From Pseudaeromonas paramecii (GTDB lineage Bacteria; Pseudomonadota; Gammaproteobacteria; Enterobacterales; Aeromonadaceae), in the NCBI RefSeq assembly GCF_039540575.1, contig NZ_BAABFC010000007.1, forward strand, positions 1-64,000: a stretch of DNA of 64,000 nt, written 5' to 3'. The translations under genes and the position numbers were made by a program. The notes under the pieces were generated by a model. The model had not been told where the DNA came from. It saw nothing but the letters and a program-made list of their open reading frames with translations, and searched no databases. Of the stretch, positions 54,454-62,311 are shown one piece after another (the stretch's first letter is position 1; every line of letters starts with the position of its first letter).

Positions 54454-55908
54454 CTAGTCGGTGATCTGCACCGGTTGTTCCTTGTAGATCTGCTCCAGCA
54501 CGGCACGCTCGAACGGGTAGTGAGGCGAGCTGATGCGGTGAGCCTTCAGGGCCTGGCGCACCTTGGGCGGGAAGGTGAGACCGTTGACCATCAGCACGAA
54601 GGCCTTGCGCTTGCCGCTGGCGGTGGTGAGAAAGCCTGCCAGGTTGGAGACGTTCTGCAGGGTGCCCGTCTTGGCGGTGACGTTCTTGAGCAGCGGCGCC
54701 CGCTGCACGCTGCCCCGGGAGCCCAGGGTGCCGCTCATGCCGGCCACCGGCAGCAGACCTATGATGCCCAGCTCGTCATCGTGCAGTGCCATGTAATCGA
54801 GCACCTGCAGCATCTGGTTGGCGGTGATCAGGTTATGGGCCGACAGGCCGGAGCCGTCGGCCAGCAGGGCGGAGCCCAGATCGATGCCGGCCTTGTTCTT
54901 GAGGATGAGGCGCACAGCTTCGGCGCCGGTGGCATAGCTGGCCGGCCGGTTCAGATAGAGGTGACCCAGGGCGCGGGCGATGGCATCGGCATACAGGTTG
55001 TCGGATTTCTTCAGCATCCGGTCCATCAGCTTATACAGGGGCGCCGAGGGCAGGTGGGCAATCTCCTCCAGGTTGGCCGGCGCATGGCGCACCGCCTTAA
55101 CCTGACCGGTGAGGCTGAGGCCCGCCCGGGCCAGGGCCCAGGCCGACAGGGATTCGCCCCAGGCGGTGGGGTCCTGAATGGCAAACGACAGGGGCCAGGG
55201 CTTGCCCTGCTGCTGGGGCGGGATGCAGCCGGTGAGGTGGTAGTTGTTGCCGGTATTCATGTCCACCCGCAACTCGCAGCCGGCGTAATACTCCTTGAGG
55301 GCCACCACCTTGGCATCACTGGTCACCTGTATGGGCTGGCCGGCGGGCACCTTGGGCTGGGCTGTCTCGCCTATCTGGTTGGCTTCGAGCTGAGCGTAGA
55401 CACAGTTGCGATCCACGATCACCGCCGACGCCGGGGCGGTGAAGCAGATGGAGAGATCGTTCCAGGACCAGCCGTTGCCTCGGTCGTAGCCGGCGTAGTT
55501 GCCGGTATCCAGTAGCAGATCCCCCTGGATCTGGCTGATGCCCTGCTGCTTGAGGTAGGCCAGCAGGTTGACCAGGGCTTGGCGGGTTAGATCCGGCGCA
55601 CCGTTGAACTCCAGCACCAGATCTCCTTGCAGCACACCGGTCTGCTTGGCCTGGGCTAGGGCGCCGGTGGGGGCCAGCAGCCGGGTCTTGAAGCGCCACT
55701 CCTTGCCCAGATACAAGGAGGCCGCCAAGGCGGTGAGCACCTTCTGGGTTGAGGCGGGGATCATGAAGGCATCGGCATGAACTCCCTGGCTGCCGGCCTG
55801 GCCGGGTTCGTTGTAGGCCAGGGCGACGCGGGCACCCGTGGGCGCCTGGATGGAGGCCTGGGCCAGCAGGGGGAGGGCACACAGGCCCAGCAGTACTTTT
55901 TTCAGCAT
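54454..55908 (-). CDS. dacB: D-alanyl-D-alanine carboxypeptidase/endopeptidase (PBP4)
   Basis: A 484-residue periplasmic penicillin-binding protein that trims and opens peptidoglycan crosslinks. A signal peptide (MLKKVLLGLCALPLLAQA) is followed by the SxxK motif ASTQK with Ser53, SDN in KKSDNLYADA and the KTGT box near residue 415. A large insert between the SxxK and SxN motifs (about residues 85-280) is the PBP4 hallmark. ATG 55908 lies just before the signal peptide. It follows radD by 25 bases. Confidence 0.94.
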   Translation of the reverse strand: MLKKVLLGLCALPLLAQASIQAPTGARVALAYNEPGQAGSQGVHADAFMIPASTQKVLTALAASLYLGKEWRFKTRLLAPTGALAQAKQTGVLQGDLVLEFNGAPDLTRQALVNLLAYLKQQGISQIQGDLLLDTGNYAGYDRGNGWSWNDLSICFTAPASAVIVDRNCVYAQLEANQIGETAQPKVPAGQPIQVTSDAKVVALKEYYAGCELRVDMNTGNNYHLTGCIPPQQQGKPWPLSFAIQDPTAWGESLSAWALARAGLSLTGQVKAVRHAPANLEEIAHLPSAPLYKLMDRMLKKSDNLYADAIARALGHLYLNRPASYATGAEAVRLILKNKAGIDLGSALLADGSGLSAHNLITANQMLQVLDYMALHDDELGIIGLLPVAGMSGTLGSRGSVQRAPLLKNVTAKTGTLQNVSNLAGFLTTASGKRKAFVLMVNGLTFPPKVRQALKAHRISSPHYPFERAVLEQIYKEQPVQITD

Positions 55909-55933
55909 GACATTTACCTTGAATGCGGCCTTC

Positions 55934-57691
55934 TCACAGGGCATTGGCCAGACGAATACGGCCCTGATAATCAAAAATCTTGTCCACGATCCGCCACACG
56001 GGCCCCTGCTTGCGGGCCACCACAAAATCCGGATGGCGCAGGCAAGCGGGTTGGGCCAGCAGGGCCTCCACCGACAGGGTCGGTGCCACCAGTCCCGGCA
56101 GGTGCCAGTGGCGCTGCACCAACTGCTGTTGCAGCCGGGCCAGGCCGGCGGGCGAGCCGATATCGAACGACTCGCTCAAGCTGGCGCCATCCTCGTCGTG
56201 GTAGGTCACCCGCAACCTGGGCTGTCCCTTGACGCTGACCCGTGCCAGGCTGAGGCCGGCGCAGCGGATCACCTTGGCATCCTTGAGGGCGAGGGCGGCC
56301 TTGAGCTTGTCATCCGGATCCGCCAGGGTGGCCTGACAGCCGTGGCAGATGCGCGCGGCTATGTCGTTGGCCTCACCGCAATGCGGGCAGGACTTGGCGC
56401 GGAAACGATAATCGCAAAATTCCCGTTGTCCATCCTCTTCTTCAAAAAATCCCTGGCAGCGCCGGCCAAAGTGCTCCAACAGCTGGCCCTGGGCGTCCAG
56501 TCGGCCCCAAAACTGGTTGGCAAAGCCGCAGGCCGGACAGAGCACCTGCACCGGCACCGTATCGGCGGCGGGCCTGGGGTCGGCGGGTTCGGGGGCGTAG
56601 AGATCGTGCCGGTTGCCGGCGTAATCGACGATGAGGCACTCGTCCTTGCCCGGGAACAGCCGTAGGCCGCGGCCCACCATCTGCTGGTAGAGGGCCAGCG
56701 AGTCGGTGGGACGCAAGATGGCGATGAGATCCACATGGGGGGCATCGAAGCCGGTGGTGAGCACCGCCACGTTCACCACAAATTTGAGTCGGCGGGCGAG
56801 AAAATCCGCCAGCCGCGCATCCCGCTCCGCCTGGGGGGTGTCGCCTGTGATGAGGGCCGTCTGCTCGGCGGGCAGCAGGCCGGCCACCTCCTGGGCGTGG
56901 CGCACGGTGGCGGCGAAGATCAGCACCCCCTGGCGCTCCTGGGCATACTCCTGCACCTGGCGGACGATGGCCGGGGTCACCCTGGCCTGGCGTTTGAGCT
57001 CGGCATTGAGGGCTGCCTCGTCAAACAGGCCGTTTTGCCGGGGGGGCAGGCGGCTGAAGTCGTAGTGCACCAGGGGGGCATCGATTAGCCGCGGCGGCGT
57101 CAGGTAGCCCTGGCGAATGAGCTGGCGCAGGGGCAGCTCGTAGACACAGGTGTGGAACAGCCGCGGTTCGCGGCTCTGCACCATGCCCCTGTGGTGCAGG
57201 TTGTAGATGAAGCCTTCCCCCAGCCGATAGGGGGTGGCGGTAAGCCCCAGCACCTTGAGGGCCGGGTTGATCCCCCTCAGGTGACTGATGACCTGGCGGT
57301 ACTGGCTCTCCTCGTCGGGGCCGATGCGGTGGCATTCGTCGATGATGAGCAAGGAGATGGCAAAGTCGAAGCGCGCCAGGTTGCGGGCCACCGACTGCAC
57401 CGAGCCGAAGATCACCTGCTCCCCGGTCTGCTTGAGCCCCAGCCCGGCGGCAAAGCGCGCCCCCTGCTGCCCCAGGGCGGCGAACTTGGCATGGTTCTGC
57501 GCCACCAGCTCCTTGACGTGGGCCAGCACCAGCACCCGGCCCCGGGCCAGGCGCGCCAGCTCGGCGATCACCAGACTCTTGCCGGCCCCGGTGGGCAGCA
57601 CCACCAGGGCGGGCTCGGGATGACGGCGAAAATGGGTCAGCACCGCCTGGACGGCGGCATGCTGATAGGGGCGCAGGCTCAGGGTGGTCAT
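55934..57691 (-). CDS. radD: DNA repair helicase RadD (YejH)
   Basis: A 585-residue superfamily 2 helicase-like protein (E. coli RadD: 586) involved in repair of double-strand breaks and crosslinks. The Walker A VLPTGAGKS near 34-42, the Walker B LLIIDECHRIG, TATPYRLGEG, and motif VI QQMVGRGLRLFPG are present. A zinc region with CPACGF, CPHCGE and CHGC lies in the second half. ATG 57691 aligns with E. coli; an ATG 12 bases upstream is also possible. It is divergent from, and its start overlaps the leader of, the binding-protein-like gene. Confidence 0.94.
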   Translation of the reverse strand: MTTLSLRPYQHAAVQAVLTHFRRHPEPALVVLPTGAGKSLVIAELARLARGRVLVLAHVKELVAQNHAKFAALGQQGARFAAGLGLKQTGEQVIFGSVQSVARNLARFDFAISLLIIDECHRIGPDEESQYRQVISHLRGINPALKVLGLTATPYRLGEGFIYNLHHRGMVQSREPRLFHTCVYELPLRQLIRQGYLTPPRLIDAPLVHYDFSRLPPRQNGLFDEAALNAELKRQARVTPAIVRQVQEYAQERQGVLIFAATVRHAQEVAGLLPAEQTALITGDTPQAERDARLADFLARRLKFVVNVAVLTTGFDAPHVDLIAILRPTDSLALYQQMVGRGLRLFPGKDECLIVDYAGNRHDLYAPEPADPRPAADTVPVQVLCPACGFANQFWGRLDAQGQLLEHFGRRCQGFFEEEDGQREFCDYRFRAKSCPHCGEANDIAARICHGCQATLADPDDKLKAALALKDAKVIRCAGLSLARVSVKGQPRLRVTYHDEDGASLSESFDIGSPAGLARLQQQLVQRHWHLPGLVAPTLSVEALLAQPACLRHPDFVVARKQGPVWRIVDKIFDYQGRIRLANAL

Positions 57692-57758
57692 GACGGCGGG
57701 CATGGTCGGTGGCTACGGATTACACTCAAGCTGTCATATTTTACAGACGGTGGCGGCA

Positions 57759-58526
57759 ATGGCCATTAGTAAGTCTCCATTTTACAGTCTGCTCTGGGGG
57801 GTGAGCTCGCTGGTTGGCGGTACGCCTCCGATAGTGCCGTCCATTGAGGTGCCAGTGCTGGACGAGGCACCGTTTTATTTCACGGTCAACGGGACGCCAG
57901 AGGGCTGCGATCCCGCCTTCTATCAGCAGTTGGCTGGCAAAGGGTTGTATTTCGACTTGCGGCCGTATCCCATCAATCGCCTACTGGCACGGTTTGATCG
58001 GGGTGAGGCCCAAATGATGCTGGTTCCCAGCCCGGAAGGAGGGGTACCCCAGCAGCCCGGCTACGACTACCTGGGTCCCGTGCTGACCATGCAGGATTAC
58101 TTGGTGGCTGCCCATGGCATGCAGGAGGTCGATCTGCAGTTTGTGACCGGGCTTAGAGTCGGGCAGGCGCGCTCGGTGTGCTGGAAGCTCTGCCGCCAGC
58201 TGGCCACTATGTCCAGTGAGACTCGGTCGGTGCGTAGCATTCGTCAGGGGCTGAGGCTGCTTGAATCGGATCGTTTGGATCTGTTGCTGGCGCCGGATCT
58301 GATCTTCGAAAGTGCCCTGCGCCAGGAAAACCTGCCTCGCGAACGCTTTGTGGTGCGCTATCGCGACCCGGCCAGCATCCCCTTCTACCTGGCTCTGTCT
58401 ACCGCATTGCCCGAGGGGGTGCGCCAGCAGATCCGCACCAGCTTGGCTAGCATGGGGCCTGACTCTTATCGTCGCCTCTGCCTGCAGAGCCTGGGTCCCC
58501 TGCAGGCAGGTAAAACTGCGGACTGA
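57759..58526 (+). CDS. periplasmic solute-binding-like protein (family 3-like)
   Basis: A 255-residue protein with the layout of small amino-acid-binding proteins used alone, without transporter genes. Features are an APFYFTVNGTPEGCDPAFYQQLAGK opening, a YPINRLLARFDRGEAQMMLVPSPEG segment near residues 80-105, and a two-lobe alternation. The N-terminus (MAISKSPFYSLLWGVSSLVGG) is only weakly signal-like and no strong ribosome site is visible, so the start is uncertain. It ends 70 bases before fabV. The ligand is unknown; two cysteines near residues 148-152 may form a disulfide. Confidence 0.6.
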   Translation: MAISKSPFYSLLWGVSSLVGGTPPIVPSIEVPVLDEAPFYFTVNGTPEGCDPAFYQQLAGKGLYFDLRPYPINRLLARFDRGEAQMMLVPSPEGGVPQQPGYDYLGPVLTMQDYLVAAHGMQEVDLQFVTGLRVGQARSVCWKLCRQLATMSSETRSVRSIRQGLRLLESDRLDLLLAPDLIFESALRQENLPRERFVVRYRDPASIPFYLALSTALPEGVRQQIRTSLASMGPDSYRRLCLQSLGPLQAGKTAD

Positions 58527-58596
58527 TCCGACAACCCTTGGCCGGCAAATCGTGTATGATCCCGCGCGTTTACCCATTTCAATTAGAGAAGCGACC

Positions 58597-59793
58597 ATGA
58601 TCATTACCCCCAAGGTACGTGGCTTTATCTGCACCACCACTCACCCGGCCGGCTGCGAGGCCAACGTCCGTCAACAGATCGCCTACGTCAAGAGCAAGGG
58701 CCCCCTGGCGAACGGTCCCAAGAAGGTGCTGGTGATCGGTGCCTCCACGGGTTACGGCCTCTCCTCCCGCATCGAGGCCGCCTTCGGCTCAGGTGCCGCC
58801 ACCCTCGGTGTCTTCTTCGAAAAGCCCGGCAGCGAGAAGAAGCCCGGCAGCGCCGGCTGGTACAATGCCGCTGCCTTCGACAAGGCGGCCAAGGAAGCCG
58901 GTCTGTATGCCAAGAGCATCAACGGCGATGCCTTCTCCAACGCCTGCCGCGAGCAGGTCATTGAGCTGATCAAGCAGGACCTGGGCCAAATCGATCTGGT
59001 GGTCTACTCCCTGGCTTCCCCGGTGCGCAAGCTGCCGGATACCGGTGAGCTGGTGCGCAGTGCCCTGAAGCCCATCGGCGAGGTGTACAAGACCACCGCC
59101 ATCGACACCAACAAGGACGTCATCATCGAAGCCGAGGTGGAGCCGGCCAACGAGGAAGAGATCGCCAACACCATCAAGGTGATGGGCGGTGAAGACTGGG
59201 AGCTGTGGATGCAGGCCCTGGCCGACGCCGGCGTGCTGGCTGATGGCGCCAAGACCGTGGCCTACAGCTACATAGGCACGGATCTGACCTGGCCCATCTA
59301 CTGGCACGGCACCCTGGGGCGCGCCAAGGAAGATCTGGACCGCGCCGCCCGCGCCATCGGCAGCCAGCTGGCCGCCAAGGGCGGGGAAGCCTATGTGGCG
59401 GTGCTCAAGTCCGTGGTGACCCAGGCCTCCGCCGCCATCCCGGTCATGCCGCTGTATATCTCCATGTCCTTCAAGATCATGAAGCAGATGGGCCTGCACG
59501 AAGGGTGCCTGGAGCAGATCCAGCGGCTGTTCGCCACCCGGCTCTACAGCGGCGCGGCGACCCCCACCGACGAGCAGGGCCGCATCCGCATGGACGACTG
59601 GGAGCTCAAGGACGAAGTGCAGCAGGCCTGCCGTGATCTGTGGCCGCAGATCAACGACGGCAACCTGTACCAGCTCACCGACTACCAGGGCTACAAGGAC
59701 GAGTTCTTGAAGCTGTTCGGTTTTGGTTGGGACGGCGTGGACTACGATGCCGACGTCAACCCAGACGTGCAGTTCGAGGTGATCAACCTCTAA
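58597..59793 (+). CDS. fabV: enoyl-ACP reductase FabV
   Basis: A 398-residue NADH-dependent enoyl reductase, last step of each fatty-acid elongation cycle. The start MIITPKVRGFICTTTHPAGCE is typical. The nucleotide motif VLVIGASTGYGLSSRIEAAFG and the extended Tyr-x8-Lys pair (YWHGTLGRAK, near residues 235-244) mark the FabV class. That class is resistant to triclosan in the Vibrio and Pseudomonas enzymes studied. The ATG follows AGAGAAG. A strong terminator follows. It complements fabB in the same window, but is not linked to a fab operon. Confidence 0.96.
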   Translation: MIITPKVRGFICTTTHPAGCEANVRQQIAYVKSKGPLANGPKKVLVIGASTGYGLSSRIEAAFGSGAATLGVFFEKPGSEKKPGSAGWYNAAAFDKAAKEAGLYAKSINGDAFSNACREQVIELIKQDLGQIDLVVYSLASPVRKLPDTGELVRSALKPIGEVYKTTAIDTNKDVIIEAEVEPANEEEIANTIKVMGGEDWELWMQALADAGVLADGAKTVAYSYIGTDLTWPIYWHGTLGRAKEDLDRAARAIGSQLAAKGGEAYVAVLKSVVTQASAAIPVMPLYISMSFKIMKQMGLHEGCLEQIQRLFATRLYSGAATPTDEQGRIRMDDWELKDEVQQACRDLWPQINDGNLYQLTDYQGYKDEFLKLFGFGWDGVDYDADVNPDVQFEVINL

Positions 59794-59811
59794 TCGGCAC
59801 CCCAATCAGAC

Positions 59812-59836
59812 AAGGCCCGCTTTTGCGGGCCTTTTT
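59812..59836 (+). terminator. fabV terminator
   Basis: AAGGCCCGC pairs with GCGGGCCTT around TTTT, followed by TTTG. Confidence 0.85.
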
Positions 59837-60078
59837 GTTGCCGATCCTTTGCCAGATCGGCGGCTCTTCTTGCCACTGTCATATCTACACTCAGTCACCG
59901 AAAGCCTACCCACATCCCATTATTTAGGTCTTCTAGGACTATGCTACCTGTCGCATATGGATCCTTTTGTGTCCACATCTGCCCGGACTCGTTCCTACAC
60001 GCTGTTGGTCCTAACTCAGATGGTATATGCCAATGCCGTTTAGCTCATTGATTCACCAATATGCGAGGAGAACGAAAG

Positions 60079-62292
60079 ATGACAAGGCACCTGCGGCGCC
60101 ACACCCTGTTTACCGACCAGATGAAGGCCTTCTTGACCCGCCAGTCGCCGGAGGCGCGACTGACGCTGAGTGGCGCGGGCACCAACTCGCTGGCCGCCTG
60201 GTTCTTGGGGCCTAAGGCCGAGAACAAAGCCTTGTTCACCCGGCTCATTCAGTCAGCCATCGAGGCGAACTGCGCTGTGCGGGAGACGCTGTTCGATGAT
60301 CCCGCCTATGTGACGGCTGCGCGCAAAGATCAGGATTATGATCTGGCTGTCGACAGAATGGAGTGTGAGTTCAATAAGTTACTGGCCGCACTTGGCAGCT
60401 CTGTGCCCTTTTTCAGCTACCGTTATCAGGCCCATATGAATTGGGATCTGACCATGCCGGGGCTGCTGGGCTATTTTGCCGCCATGCTCTACAACCAGAA
60501 TAATGTGGCGCTGGAGGCCTCGCCGGTCACGGCACAGCTGGAACATGAGGTGGGTCAGGATCTGTGTCGCATGCTCGGCTTCGATACCGACGAGCAGAAT
60601 CCTGTCCCCCCCTGGGGCCATATTACCTGCGATGGTTCGGTCGCCAACCTGGAGGCCATGTGGGCGGCCAGGAATCTCAAGTATTACCCCCTCTCGCTCA
60701 AGATGGCCCTGCAGGCGGAGCCGCTGCTGCAACCCCACGCTCAGGACATACGGGTCACGTTATGTGATGGCAGTGTCGGAATACTGGTTGAGCAAGACGC
60801 CTGGACCCTGTTCAACCTGCACCAGGATGAGGTCCTCAGCCTGCCGGAGCAGATAGCCTCGGCTTGTGGCATCACCTCGTCCCAATTGACCCAGCTGTTG
60901 GATCCCTACTTGCTGCAAAGCACGGGGATCCAGGAACGGGTATTGCGCCTGACGGAAGGTACGGCGGTGCCCGTGGTCATGGGGCCGGCTACCAAGCACT
61001 ACTCCTGGCCGAAGAACGCCGCCATTCTGGGCATCGGCAAGAGCCAGTTCGTCAACATCCCAGTGGATGAGATGGCCCGAATGACGGTTCGCTCTGGCAG
61101 GGGGGCCAGTCTGGAAGCCGAGCTCGAAGCCTGCCTGCAACAAAAGCAGCCTGTCTTGATGGTGGTGGTGGTGCTGGGATCCACCGAGGAGAGTGCGGTC
61201 GACCCATTGGCGGAGGTCATCCAATTGCGGGAGCAATTCCGGCAACGGGGCCTGGAGTTTGTGATCCATGTGGATGGCGCCTGGGGGGGTTACTTTGCCA
61301 GCCTGCTCAGGGGCTCGGTCGAGCGCTTGCCGACGCCAGCCGGCGATGTCGCCGAACAGGTAACGCCTGTGCTGGCGATGAGCGAGTATGTCACCGCCCA
61401 GTACCAGGCCATTGCCCAGGCGGATTCGGTCACCATAGATCCCCACAAGGCGGGCTACATACCCTATCCGGCCGGGGGGCTTTGTTACCGCAACGGGGCC
61501 ATGCGCAATCTGGTGGCCTTCCTGGCGCCGGAGGTCTATCACAGCGATGGGCTGGACGCCAACATGGGGGTCTATGGTGTCGAGGGATCCAAGCCTGGTG
61601 CCGCGCCGACTGCCGTCTACCTGAGCCACAGGATCATTCGCCCGGATCGCAGCGGTTACGGCAAGATTTTGGGGCAAGCCCTGTTTAACAGTAAGCGCTT
61701 CTATTCCGCCATCATCACCATGGCCGAGGCATGGGATGACTTTGTTGTCGTCCCGGTGCAGCAGATCCCGGCAGAAAGAGCCGGTCTGTCGCCGGAACAG
61801 ATAGCGGCACAGATGGATTTCATCAAGACGCGGATCGTGCCGGTGCAAAACAATGCGCTTATCCAGGATGCCGAGGCCATGGCCTTGCTCAAGGAGCTGG
61901 GTTCAGATCAGATCATCATCACCTATGGCCTGAATTTTAAATGCCAGGGCCGGCTCAACCCGAGTGCCGATCTGGCCAACCAATTCATGCAGGATGTGTT
62001 CCTCAGGCTTAGCGTGCGTCCCTCGCAGACCTCAGCCGACAAGATGGATATCCCCAATCTCATCATCACCACGTCGGATTTTACGCCGGACGAGTACGGC
62101 GATGATTTCGTCGCAACCTACATGCGGCGGCTGGGGGTCGAGGTGCCGGCCGCCGAGTTGCCGACCATGCATTTTCTTTCCTCCACCACCATGTGCCCCT
62201 GGCTCACCGCCACGGCGGAGGGCAACTTCATCCCGGAATTGATTGCGGCTTTTCGGACGGCGGTGGCGGCGGTACTGCCCGCTTACCAATAA
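60079..62292 (+). CDS. tyrosine-decarboxylase-like PLP amino-acid decarboxylase
   Basis: A 737-residue group II PLP decarboxylase. HMNWDLTMPGLLGYFAAML, NNVALEASPVTAQLEHEVG, WGHITCDGSVANLEAMWAARN, TKHYSWPKNAAILGIG and HVDGAWGGYF follow the order and wording of bacterial tyrosine decarboxylases (Enterococcus TyrDC, about 620 residues). The Schiff-base lysine is Lys457 in TIDPHKAGYIPYPAGG. About 110 additional residues lie mainly at the C-terminus and within the middle. ATG 60079 is chosen because GAGGAG lies 8 bases upstream; ATG 60061 lies before that site. The substrate (Tyr, Phe, DOPA or another) is not proved. It is followed 19 bases later by a dipeptidase gene. Confidence 0.85.
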   Translation: MTRHLRRHTLFTDQMKAFLTRQSPEARLTLSGAGTNSLAAWFLGPKAENKALFTRLIQSAIEANCAVRETLFDDPAYVTAARKDQDYDLAVDRMECEFNKLLAALGSSVPFFSYRYQAHMNWDLTMPGLLGYFAAMLYNQNNVALEASPVTAQLEHEVGQDLCRMLGFDTDEQNPVPPWGHITCDGSVANLEAMWAARNLKYYPLSLKMALQAEPLLQPHAQDIRVTLCDGSVGILVEQDAWTLFNLHQDEVLSLPEQIASACGITSSQLTQLLDPYLLQSTGIQERVLRLTEGTAVPVVMGPATKHYSWPKNAAILGIGKSQFVNIPVDEMARMTVRSGRGASLEAELEACLQQKQPVLMVVVVLGSTEESAVDPLAEVIQLREQFRQRGLEFVIHVDGAWGGYFASLLRGSVERLPTPAGDVAEQVTPVLAMSEYVTAQYQAIAQADSVTIDPHKAGYIPYPAGGLCYRNGAMRNLVAFLAPEVYHSDGLDANMGVYGVEGSKPGAAPTAVYLSHRIIRPDRSGYGKILGQALFNSKRFYSAIITMAEAWDDFVVVPVQQIPAERAGLSPEQIAAQMDFIKTRIVPVQNNALIQDAEAMALLKELGSDQIIITYGLNFKCQGRLNPSADLANQFMQDVFLRLSVRPSQTSADKMDIPNLIITTSDFTPDEYGDDFVATYMRRLGVEVPAAELPTMHFLSSTTMCPWLTATAEGNFIPELIAAFRTAVAAVLPAYQ

Positions 62293-62311
62293 CTCAGGCA
62301 AGGAGAACACC